DNA of 8,322 nt, taken from assembly GCA_017984655.1 (NCBI GenBank), contig JAGNZB010000051.1:1-8322 (forward strand), given 5' to 3'. This document shows positions 1 through 4,943 of the stretch, one piece after another. The stretch's first letter is position 1; every line of letters begins with the position of its first letter. Source of the stretch: Candidatus Altimarinota bacterium (lineage in GTDB: Bacteria; Patescibacteriota; Gracilibacteria; RBG-16-42-10). The notes under the pieces are model-generated. The model worked only from the letters and a program-made list of their open reading frames with translations. It was not told the origin of the DNA and made no database searches. Both the position numbers and the translations under genes were made by a program.

Positions 1-17
1 GGGAGAAAGTGGAGGAA

Positions 18-60
18 CCAAGATACTCGGCAGGATCCTTCACGGTGTTCAGGATGACGG
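18..60 (-). repeat. Composite intergenic repeat core, copy 1
   Basis: Read on the minus strand, this 43-nt stretch begins CCGTCATCCTGAAC and matches the core at 2971-3013 (plus strand) at 36 of 43 positions by my hand alignment. The 3' part folds into a short hairpin (plus-strand arms 18-22 and 26-30, loop ATA). The same loop is kept in the other copy, while the stem bases differ. The core sits next to a heptamer tract, as copy 2 does. Sequences starting GTCATCCTGA are known to me as dispersed intergenic repeats in many bacteria, but I cannot assign this one to a named family. Between core and heptamers lie a run of eight G (65-72) and a run of six T (75-80). Confidence 0.7.
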
Positions 61-82
61 AGTAGGGGGGGGCGTTTTTTAC

Positions 83-146
83 TAATTCCTCATTCCTATT
101 TCCTTGGATCCCAATTACTAATTACCAATTCCTAATTGCTAATTAA
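83..146. repeat. Heptameric tandem repeat (TAATTCC type)
   Basis: Nine degenerate 7-bp units can be laid out in register: TAATTCC, TCATTCC, TATTTCC, then a diverged 8-nt unit, then CAATTAC, TAATTAC, CAATTCC, TAATTGC and TAATTAA. The reverse complement is the AATTAGG/AATTGGG type seen at 2835-2869. The tract lies beyond the terminator of the rpsP-lipoprotein operon and contains no gene. It resembles the short tandemly repeated heptamers described in cyanobacterial and other intergenic DNA. The period and positions are read directly; any function is unknown. Confidence 0.8.
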
Positions 147-167
147 AAATCTTTTATCCCAATACAA

Positions 168-192
168 AAAGAGATCCACTTGGGATCTCTTT
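168..192 (-). terminator. Intrinsic terminator of the rpsP-lipoprotein operon
   Basis: A perfect 10-bp stem (168-177 with 183-192) with a 5-nt loop lies 25 nt past the stop codon of the lipoprotein gene. On the minus strand the 3' arm ends in a T-tract (TTTTTG), giving the usual hairpin plus U-run of a rho-independent terminator. The plus-strand reading also ends in a few T, so it could work weakly both ways. No gene is seen ending here from the left. Confidence 0.85.
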
Positions 193-217
193 CTTCCACA
201 TCAACGACCGTAACTAC

Positions 218-829
218 TTACCGACGTAAGGTGAGGCTTGCTGTGCGGTCCTCAATTGCCCATGTGAGTGTCATGACATCGCCACTGCATGCTGATGTCA
301 TCTCAGTACTGCTAGTGACAAAAAGCTCATCATTGTCTAGTGGAATCACGTCAGTGGTGAATGGCTGACCGTTGATCTTCACACTGTCGACCTGGAGTCC
401 ATCGCCACTGATATTGCTGAATGTGTATTTGGTACCATTGTTGGTGTATTGGCCGCGGATGCTACCACGATAGCTCATTTCCATCATCATTGGTGGTGTG
501 CCTGGAGTTTCGATAGTGACTGTGGTGGGATTGATGGTTTGGACGAAGCTATTGTCTGCGCCAAACACATAGGTCATGCTCCCTTGAGTGACTGTGGGGC
601 TTAGGGTGCTAATGCTTGATTGCATCAGTGCCATCATGGCATTTTTGTCAGCGTGCCAGGTGCCTTGTAAACAGTTGGAGTTGTTGAGAATTGCAGGTAC
701 TGTTGTGCTTATACTGACACTTGAGCTAGTGCTGGTTGGTAGTGGTGGTGACGCTGGAGTGGCTCCACAAGCTGTCAGGAGGATGAGGGTTGCTGTGATG
801 CTGATAGCACGAAAAGAAGGGGAGATCAT
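218..829 (-). CDS. Predicted lipoprotein, lipocalin-like hypothetical (203 aa)
   Basis: This is probably a lipid-anchored surface protein of unknown function. The chosen ATG at 829 gives a short basic N-terminus, a hydrophobic stretch and a clean lipobox LTAC with the lipidated cysteine at residue 21. A longer frame from 883 would bury this signal behind 18 residues overlapping yajQ. After the lipobox comes a Ser/Thr/Pro-rich spacer (about 25-48), then a beta-rich domain from about residue 53. The pattern C-L-Q-G-T-W near the start of that domain, followed by alternating strands, is reminiscent of lipocalin-like folds, but I cannot confirm a family. Cys53 and Cys181 are the only other cysteines and could form a disulphide. 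It is the last gene of the operon: its ATG is 1 nt after the yajQ stop, and a terminator follows. The LspA encoded in this window would be expected to process it. Confidence 0.75.
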   Translation of the reverse strand: MISPSFRAISITATLILLTACGATPASPPLPTSTSSSVSISTTVPAILNNSNCLQGTWHADKNAMMALMQSSISTLSPTVTQGSMTYVFGADNSFVQTINPTTVTIETPGTPPMMMEMSYRGSIRGQYTNNGTKYTFSNISGDGLQVDSVKINGQPFTTDVIPLDNDELFVTSSTEMTSACSGDVMTLTWAIEDRTASLTLRR

Positions 830-830
830 G

Positions 831-1331
831 TTAACGGAAGTTAGTGAATTGGAGGGCGACGTCGAGTTTGTCTTCTTGGGCACGCAAAAAGTTCATTGTT
901 GCTTGGAGATCATCTTTGCTCTTGGAAGTCACCCGAATCACTTCGGCCATGATGCTGGCCTTTACTTTTGGTTGTTCGTCTCTGAGTAGGGCTGTGATTT
1001 TTTTTGCTAGTTCTTGTTTGAGCCCTTTTTTGAGTGGTACTACTTGTTTGATTTGTGCATTGGCAGCTGGTTCGGTCTTTTTGCTGAGGTCTAGGTATTT
1101 GAGTGAGATGCCTCGTTTGACCATTTTTTGTTTGAGTACATCGAGAACCGCAGCGAGTTTGAATTCGTCTTGGGTAATGATCTTGAGCTCGTCTTTTTCT
1201 TGTTCGATACTGACCGTGATGCCTTTGAAATCAAAGCGGGTGGTGAATTCACGACGAGCTTGGTCAAGAGCATTGGTGAGCTCTTGTTGGTCGTATTCGG
1301 AAACGACGTCAAAAGAATAAGTGTCAGCCAT
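831..1331 (-). CDS. yajQ: YajQ family nucleotide-binding protein (166 aa)
   Basis: This is a full-length YajQ (UPF0234) protein. It shows the family's N-terminal signature SFDVVSE, then a helix with QARREFTTRFDFKG (about residues 24-37), and the C-terminal half with GLKQELAKKI and IRVTSKSKDDLQ. The usual size is about 160-165 aa, so it is complete. Family members have two ferredoxin-like domains and have been reported to bind nucleotides, with cyclic di-GMP binding shown for some; others are said to bind RNA. The protein lacks a signal peptide and should be cytosolic. Its ATG overlaps the stop of the upstream pilin gene by one base (TAATG), suggesting translational coupling. Finding it downstream of two pilin-like genes and a KH protein is unusual, and its role there is unknown. 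Confidence 0.93.
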   Translation of the reverse strand: MADTYSFDVVSEYDQQELTNALDQARREFTTRFDFKGITVSIEQEKDELKIITQDEFKLAAVLDVLKQKMVKRGISLKYLDLSKKTEPAANAQIKQVVPLKKGLKQELAKKITALLRDEQPKVKASIMAEVIRVTSKSKDDLQATMNFLRAQEDKLDVALQFTNFR

Positions 1332-1759
1332 TATGAGAAGCGGAAGTTAACGATATTGTTGATGATTTCCAGGATATGTTCGAAGTTGACGTAGTTGACT
1401 AGGTCGAAGTTGAATAGCTTACCAATAAAGTTGATCACACTGACAGACAAAATAGTGACAATGAGGCCGATAATGGCATAGCGAATCGTGCCGACAGCAC
1501 TCTTGGTTTTGTCTTCTTTGCCACCTGAGATAATAAACTGGATTCCCCCCCAGAGCATAAAGATCACAGAAAGTAATCCTGCAATAACGATCGCATAAGC
1601 AACCATTTCATTGATCAGTGTGCCGGTATCGATGCTCTCAATTGGTTGTACTCCAGGAATCAATCTCAAGCCATTGATGGGCAAGATGCCGGATGGAGCT
1701 GTGGTGGTAGTGTTTGGAGTGGCGGTGTTGTTGCCAAGGGTGACTAGGTAATGCCACAT
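1331..1759 (-). CDS. T4SS pilin-like membrane protein B (142 aa)
   Basis: This is a small two-helix membrane protein of the TrbC/VirB2-like 'T4SS pilin' kind common in Patescibacteria. The first hydrophobic segment covers about residues 52-78 and ends in FMLWGGIQFIISGGKEDK. The second is about 96-112. A conserved tail, LVNYVNF, follows at 120-126. The same blocks occur in the neighbouring gene (1769-2158), so the two are tandem paralogues. Both begin MW-YLV, and B has a longer Thr/Pro/Asn-rich N-terminal region (about 8-45). VirB2/TrbC proteins form the pilus or channel of type IV secretion systems; in this lineage the role is inferred only. The start lies 9 nt after the stop of paralogue A. 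There is no classical cleavable signal peptide with an AXA site that I can point to. Confidence 0.8.
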   Translation of the reverse strand: MWHYLVTLGNNTATPNTTTTAPSGILPINGLRLIPGVQPIESIDTGTLINEMVAYAIVIAGLLSVIFMLWGGIQFIISGGKEDKTKSAVGTIRYAIIGLIVTILSVSVINFIGKLFNFDLVNYVNFEHILEIINNIVNFRFS

Positions 1760-1768
1760 AGAGTCAGA

Positions 1769-2158
1769 TTAACGTAATGTACTTGCAGTAGTACTGAAGA
1801 GGTTGTTGATCGTCGAAATGATTGAGTCGAAGTTGAGGTAGTTGACGAGCTGTAGATTGAAGACACGACCAACGAGGTTGATCACGGTGATTGAGAGGAT
1901 GGTAATGATCAATCCAATCAGGGCATTGCGAATACTACTGACGGCACTCTTGACCTTATCTTCTTTGCCTCCTGAGACAATGAAGCGAATACCACCCCAG
2001 AGCATGAATACAATAGAGAGGAAACCTGCCAAGACAATGACGAGGGCAATGCCTTTGTTGATCAATTCCAATAAACTGTAGCCATCATCATTGGTGGTGA
2101 ATCCTACTGCAGCGCTTCCAGCTGGGGATGTTGTGACTTGAACTAAATAATTCCACAT
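1769..2158 (-). CDS. T4SS pilin-like membrane protein A (129 aa)
   Basis: This is the first of two tandem paralogues. The hydrophobic segments are at about residues 36-62 and 77-98, separated by a short basic loop with the core WGGIRFIVSGGKEDK (54-68). The conserved tail LVNYLNF is at 104-110, followed by an amphipathic stretch. The WGGI..I.SGG core between two helices is what I recognise from small pilin-like proteins annotated in CPR genomes. Its start is 8 nt after the khpA stop, so it sits in the rpsP operon rather than beside the VirD4-like ATPase, which is encoded 3.5 kb away. It could instead be a generic small membrane protein; the family call rests on the motif and topology. Confidence 0.8.
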   Translation of the reverse strand: MWNYLVQVTTSPAGSAAVGFTTNDDGYSLLELINKGIALVIVLAGFLSIVFMLWGGIRFIVSGGKEDKVKSAVSSIRNALIGLIITILSITVINLVGRVFNLQLVNYLNFDSIISTINNLFSTTASTLR

Positions 2159-2166
2159 ACAAAAGA

Positions 2167-2466
2167 TTAGTTAAGTGATTCGCTGTCGGTGACATTTTCT
2201 TCACCCGTCTTGTTGACGATTTTCATATTGATATGCGCATTGGTTTTTGCTCCGATGACGCGTAGGAGCATGCGGAGTGCATTGGCTGTCAGTCCATTCT
2301 TACCGATGACAGTGCCCATATCTGACACGGCTACTTCTACTGTCAAAAGCACTCCCAATTCATCGATTGTGCGAGTGACCGTGACTTGTTCTGGGAAATC
2401 TACGATTGCCTTTAGGATATACTCAAGGAATGTGAGGTCAAAAGGGACTTTTTCTTCACCAGACAT
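2167..2466 (-). CDS. khpA: KH domain RNA-binding protein KhpA (99 aa)
   Basis: This is a small single-KH-domain protein. The RNA-binding GxxG loop is GKNG at residues 55-58 in the block GTVIGKNGLTANALRMLL, preceded by VEVAVSDM. The position directly after rpsP (10-nt gap) is the classic location of khpA (ylqC family). In Firmicutes KhpA pairs with KhpB/Jag and affects cell division and elongation by binding RNA. No KhpB is seen here. The 15-residue acidic/polar C-terminal tail is slightly longer than in typical 75-80 aa members. The protein is probably cytosolic. Confidence 0.9.
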   Translation of the reverse strand: MSGEEKVPFDLTFLEYILKAIVDFPEQVTVTRTIDELGVLLTVEVAVSDMGTVIGKNGLTANALRMLLRVIGAKTNAHINMKIVNKTGEENVTDSESLN

Positions 2467-2476
2467 GAGAAGAGGA

Positions 2477-2710
2477 TTAAGAAACGCGCTTGACTAGGTC
2501 AGCGACAGTTTTGGTTGGTTGAGCACCTTTGCTAAGCCAGTATTGATAACGAGCGAGGTCGATACTGAACTTCTTTGGTTTCTCAGTAGGGTTCCAGTTG
2601 CCAATATCTTCATGATAGCTACTCTTGACTGGAGCTGTATGCTCAGTCACTACAATACGATAGCGAGGTTGATTAGGACGGCCGACACGAGCGAGACGAA
2701 TACGTAACAC
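2477..2710 (-). CDS. rpsP: 30S ribosomal protein bS16 (77 aa)
   Basis: This protein of the small ribosomal subunit shows the family start VLRIRLARVGRPNQPRYRIVV and the later block GNWNPTEKPKKF, at the usual length of about 75-90 aa. I chose the GTG at 2710. It puts the conserved first strand at the N-terminus, whereas an in-frame ATG at 2767 would add 19 unrelated residues. The predicted promoter (-35 at 2767-2762, -10 at 2744-2739) also lies inside that extension. No Shine-Dalgarno sequence precedes the GTG. It is the first gene of a six-gene operon. The usual partners rimM and trmD do not follow; khpA and then pilin-like genes do. Confidence 0.95.
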   Translation of the reverse strand: MLRIRLARVGRPNQPRYRIVVTEHTAPVKSSYHEDIGNWNPTEKPKKFSIDLARYQYWLSKGAQPTKTVADLVKRVS

Positions 2711-2738
2711 AGTGATAAAGTTAAATGAGTACGTGGCG

Positions 2739-2767
2739 AGTATAGGTAGTTTTTTTGTCAATATCAA
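2739..2767 (-). promoter_or_regulatory. Sigma70-type promoter of the rpsP operon
   Basis: On the minus strand TTGATA (2767-2762) is followed after exactly 17 bp by TATACT (2744-2739). This is five of six matches at each box with ideal spacing. Transcription would begin near 2732, giving a leader of about 20 nt before the GTG start of rpsP. A closer TTGACA lies 11 bp from the -10 and is too near to serve as the -35. The AT-rich heptamer tract begins about 20 bp upstream and could act like an UP element, which is speculative. Confidence 0.75.
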
Positions 2768-2785
2768 GCGAAAAGAAAGCGGGGG

Positions 2786-2869
2786 AATTATAAATTACAA
2801 ATTATAAATTACAAATTGGGGAAAAAAGCTCGGAAATTAGGAATGAGGAATTAGGGATTATGAATTGGG
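2786..2869. repeat. Heptameric tandem repeat (AATTACA and AATTAGG types)
   Basis: Units in strict 7-bp register: AATTATA, AATTACA, AATTATA, AATTACA, AATTGGG, then 14 nt that do not fit the unit but equal two periods, then AATTAGG, AATGAGG, AATTAGG, GATTATG and AATTGGG. Positions 2793-2817 form one arm of a perfect 25-bp inverted repeat with 3064-3088. The tract lies upstream of the rpsP promoter and carries no gene. Confidence 0.85.
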
Positions 2870-2900
2870 AACATTCACACGGCACTAACCGCCGTTAGTC

Positions 2901-2972
2901 TTTCCCTTTCCGTTCACCTTCACGTTTACCTTTATGGTCCCTTCCTTATCCTTATTCTTATCCTCCCTCTCC
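2901..2972. repeat. Degenerate hexamer tract, pyrimidine-rich
   Basis: Twelve consecutive 6-bp units can be read without a register break: TTTCCC, TTTCCG, TTCACC, TTCACG, TTTACC, TTTATG, GTCCCT, TCCTTA, TCCTTA, TTCTTA, TCCTCC, CTCTCC. The plus strand is almost all C and T. Just before it, ACTAAC and GTTAGT (2884-2889 and 2894-2899) form a small 6-bp hairpin with a CGCC loop. No open frame of note is present. The tract runs directly into the repeat core that starts at 2971. Confidence 0.7.
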
Positions 2973-3017
2973 GTCATCCTGAACCGCGTGAAGGACCTTG
3001 CCGGGTATCCCGGCAAG
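2971..3017 (+). repeat. Composite intergenic repeat core, copy 2, with 9-bp hairpin
   Basis: This copy begins CCGTCATCCTGAAC and is the partner of the inverted copy at 18-60. It ends in a perfect 9-bp stem (2997-3005 with 3009-3017) around a 3-nt TAT loop. No T-run follows on either strand, so it does not look like a simple intrinsic terminator for lspA. It resembles REP-type extragenic palindromes in layout. The stretch 3018-3056 between it and the next heptamer tract holds nothing I can name. Confidence 0.75.
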
Positions 3018-3056
3018 TATTACAAACCCGCAAAGTTACTCTCGAGCCCTGAGCCA

Positions 3057-3091
3057 AATTTGTAATTTGTAATTTATAATTTGTAATTTCC
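3057..3091. repeat. Heptameric tandem repeat overlapping the lspA 3' end
   Basis: Five units in register: AATTTGT, AATTTGT, AATTTAT, AATTTGT, AATTTCC. Positions 3064-3088 are the perfect 25-bp inverted complement of 2793-2817, so the two tracts bound a segment of 296 bp. On the minus strand the repeat encodes the last four residues (NYKL) and the TAA stop of lspA. Confidence 0.85.
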
Positions 3092-3484
3092 CTCTTTTTC
3101 TTTGTTTTTCCAATGTAATACCATCAAAATGATGATTCCTATACAGATTGCGCTGTCTGCTAGATTGAAGGTGGGCCAGTAGGGGAGTTTGATGAAGTCG
3201 ATGACGCCAGGGAGGTGGATGCGGTCGATGACATTGCTGGTGGCGCCACCGATCACTGCTCCGATGGCATATGTGGCTAGTTTTTGGTGATTTTGTGGTA
3301 GAAGCTTCTCGTGAAAGTAGGCTAGGAAACAGATGAGGACACAGCTTGTGATGAGAGCTACTGTGTTGGTCAGGGGTAGGCTAAAGGCGATACCGCTATT
3401 GAGTGTGTAGTAGCTGCCGCTGGCAACAATAAAGTATTTGCTCAGTTGATCAATGATCAGGATGATGAGGGCGACAACGATCAT
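3074..3484 (-). CDS. lspA: Lipoprotein signal peptidase, signal peptidase II (136 aa)
   Basis: LspA is the membrane aspartyl protease that cleaves the signal peptide of prolipoproteins before the lipidated cysteine. Visible motifs are DQLSK (12-16) at the end of the first helix, NSGIAFSL (29-36), GGATSNVIDRI (79-89) and FNLADSAI (106-113). The two catalytic aspartates are Asp87 and Asp110. Four hydrophobic segments fit the four-helix family topology. At 136 aa it is somewhat shorter than the usual 150-170, mainly in the loops and at the C-terminus, which ends in residues written by a heptamer repeat. The ATG is 3 nt after the stop of the SLH-SGNH gene, so the two are co-transcribed. A lipoprotein with a good lipobox is encoded in the next operon. 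Confidence 0.94.
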   Translation of the reverse strand: MIVVALIILIIDQLSKYFIVASGSYYTLNSGIAFSLPLTNTVALITSCVLICFLAYFHEKLLPQNHQKLATYAIGAVIGGATSNVIDRIHLPGVIDFIKLPYWPTFNLADSAICIGIIILMVLHWKNKEKEGNYKL

Positions 3485-3487
3485 GGC

Positions 3488-4870
3488 TTAAAGTGCATTA
3501 TTGATCGCATTGAACCACAGATTGCTCATTGCTTCATAACCTTGGGCATTGGGGTGATTGCCATCATCTGAGAGGGTGCTTGGATTGGTGAAAATGGTGG
3601 TGTTGTAGAAATCAACCACGTGAGCATTGTGCTGGCTGGCTGCGGTGGTGATTGCTTGATTGAAGGCTCGTGAGATACGGCTCATTCTTGCTCTTTGTTC
3701 ATCATTGAGTCCCATGCCATCTGACGCTACTGGCCGGCGAGACTGGTCATCGACTAGACCAACAAAGACTGTGATATTGGCAGCACGGAGCTGTGACAGT
3801 ATCGTATTGATGTTTTCAGTATAGGTGGCGATGGTGCTAGCTGAACTATCGTGGTCATTCCAGCCATCTTCCCACATGTCATTGCTACCAATCAGTAGCG
3901 TCACAATGTGTGGGCGTGCATTACGAGCTTGAGGTAGTTGGTCGCTGACCAATGTGCTGGAGTTGACACCTGAGACACCGAGATTGCGAACTTGTGATCC
4001 TGGTCTGATTGCCGCGATGCGATCTTCTAATCTGCCGGGGTATCCTAGACCACTATCGTCTCTGTCTCCAGCCGTGAGGCTATCACCAATGCTGATGATT
4101 GTAAGGCTGCCTGCAGGAAGAGTGGCTGAGCTAGTTTGAGTTGCTGTTGGGGTGGGGTGGACTGTGATGGTTGATGTGGGTGTTGGCGTAGGAGTAGGAG
4201 TAGGAGTAGGAGTAGGAGTAGGAGTAGGAGTAGGATCGCTTATGTTGTTTTCGTTTTGGTAGTAGCGAATCACATTGACCAGTACTTTGCTCATCTCTGC
4301 TCTGCTGATCGTAGCATTTGGCCGGAATGTACCGTCGGTGTATCCACTGACAATGCGTAGTTGATCGGCACTATTGATATAGCTGCTGTACCACATCGTG
4401 CTAGCTACATCACTAAAGCGTGCGGTGCCTTGATTGCCGATGCCAAATACTTCAAAGACGATCTTGATGGTCTCTGCTCGTGAAATAGAACGCTCGGGAT
4501 AGAAGTTTCTTTGAGTACTGCAATTGGTTGTGGCTGTGCCGGAGATTACTTGGCGTCGTGCTAATTGGTTGATGTACGTTATGGCCCAATGGTTCGTTGG
4601 TACATCACAGAAAAGTGGCGCTTCTTCTTCGTTGGATGCAATACCCAAGCGATTGGCTGCACCTACAGCCATCTTGACCAATTCAGCTCGAGTTAGTGGT
4701 TGATAGGGGTTGAAGCGGGGATTGGGGCTGATGATGCCTTGGTCAGCCAAATAGCTGGTGTATTGATGGAACCAGTCATTGGTACTGACATCTTGGAAAT
4801 TTGCAGCATGAGCTAGTGATGGCGTACAGAGGAGCAAGAGACAAGCTGCCTTGATCAAAAAAGAGCGCAT
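3488..4870 (-). CDS. Secreted SLH-domain SGNH/GDSL hydrolase (460 aa)
   Basis: This is a surface enzyme with a clear modular layout. A Sec signal peptide covers 1-22 (cleavage after AHA). Three S-layer homology domains follow at about 25-75, 87-143 and 151-205, each with the F/C-DV...W start and the (L/I)(T/S)RAE end. Next is a Pro-Thr linker at 213-232, then a SGNH hydrolase domain at about 255-460. Catalytic blocks are GDSL (262-265, nucleophile Ser264), NLGVSG (block II, Gly298), GSND (328-331, Asn330) and DGNH (436-439, Asp436 and His439), so all residues needed for activity are present. SLH triplets usually bind a pyruvylated wall polymer or the S-layer; SGNH enzymes hydrolyse esters such as acetyl groups on glycans or lipids. 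The substrate cannot be told. It starts unit 2, with its own promoter, and is followed by lspA. Confidence 0.9.
   Translation of the reverse strand: MRSFLIKAACLLLLCTPSLAHAANFQDVSTNDWFHQYTSYLADQGIISPNPRFNPYQPLTRAELVKMAVGAANRLGIASNEEEAPLFCDVPTNHWAITYINQLARRQVISGTATTNCSTQRNFYPERSISRAETIKIVFEVFGIGNQGTARFSDVASTMWYSSYINSADQLRIVSGYTDGTFRPNATISRAEMSKVLVNVIRYYQNENNISDPTPTPTPTPTPTPTPTPTPTSTITVHPTPTATQTSSATLPAGSLTIISIGDSLTAGDRDDSGLGYPGRLEDRIAAIRPGSQVRNLGVSGVNSSTLVSDQLPQARNARPHIVTLLIGSNDMWEDGWNDHDSSASTIATYTENINTILSQLRAANITVFVGLVDDQSRRPVASDGMGLNDEQRARMSRISRAFNQAITTAASQHNAHVVDFYNTTIFTNPSTLSDDGNHPNAQGYEAMSNLWFNAINNAL
4191..4232. repeat. Perfect hexamer microsatellite in the PT linker
   Basis: Seven perfect copies of GGAGTA (plus strand) encode the Pro-Thr linker between the SLH and SGNH domains on the minus strand. 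Imperfect units on both sides extend it. Because the unit is 6 bp, slippage would change linker length by two residues at a time without a frameshift. Confidence 0.9.
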
Positions 4871-4891
4871 AGTGAAAGGTAATTCATGCTC

Positions 4892-4920
4892 AGTGTAGCA
4901 AGTTCTTTTCGCTGCGTCAG
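4892..4920 (-). promoter_or_regulatory. Sigma70-type promoter of the SLH-SGNH/lspA unit
   Basis: On the minus strand CTGACG (4920-4915) and TACACT (4897-4892) are separated by 17 bp. The -10 matches the consensus at five positions and the -35 at four. The ATG at 4870 lies 21 nt past the -10, so the leader would be only about 15 nt and has no Shine-Dalgarno. No clear terminator for the upstream gene is seen in 4921-4943. Confidence 0.55.
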
Positions 4921-4943
4921 TGTGATTGCAAAATTGGACTAGC

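Noticed and set aside
830..883. Longer lipoprotein frame starting at 883
   Set aside because: It would hide the lipoprotein signal behind 18 polar residues and overlap yajQ; the ATG at 829 gives a clean signal and a 1-nt gap.
588..1394. Plus-strand open frames opposite the lipoprotein and yajQ (e.g. 588-989, 844-1320, 1128-1394)
   Set aside because: They are antisense to well-supported genes, show no family motifs and lack initiation signals.
2711..2767. In-frame extension of rpsP to an ATG at 2767
   Set aside because: It adds 19 residues not found in bS16 and covers the predicted -35 and -10 boxes; the GTG at 2710 fits the family start.
2997..3017. Intrinsic terminator for lspA
   Set aside because: The 9-bp hairpin is strong but no T-run follows on the minus strand, so it is better explained as part of the repeat core.
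2786..3091. Possible CRISPR array
   Set aside because: The repeats are 6-7 bp and directly adjacent, with no 20-40 bp spacers and no cas genes.
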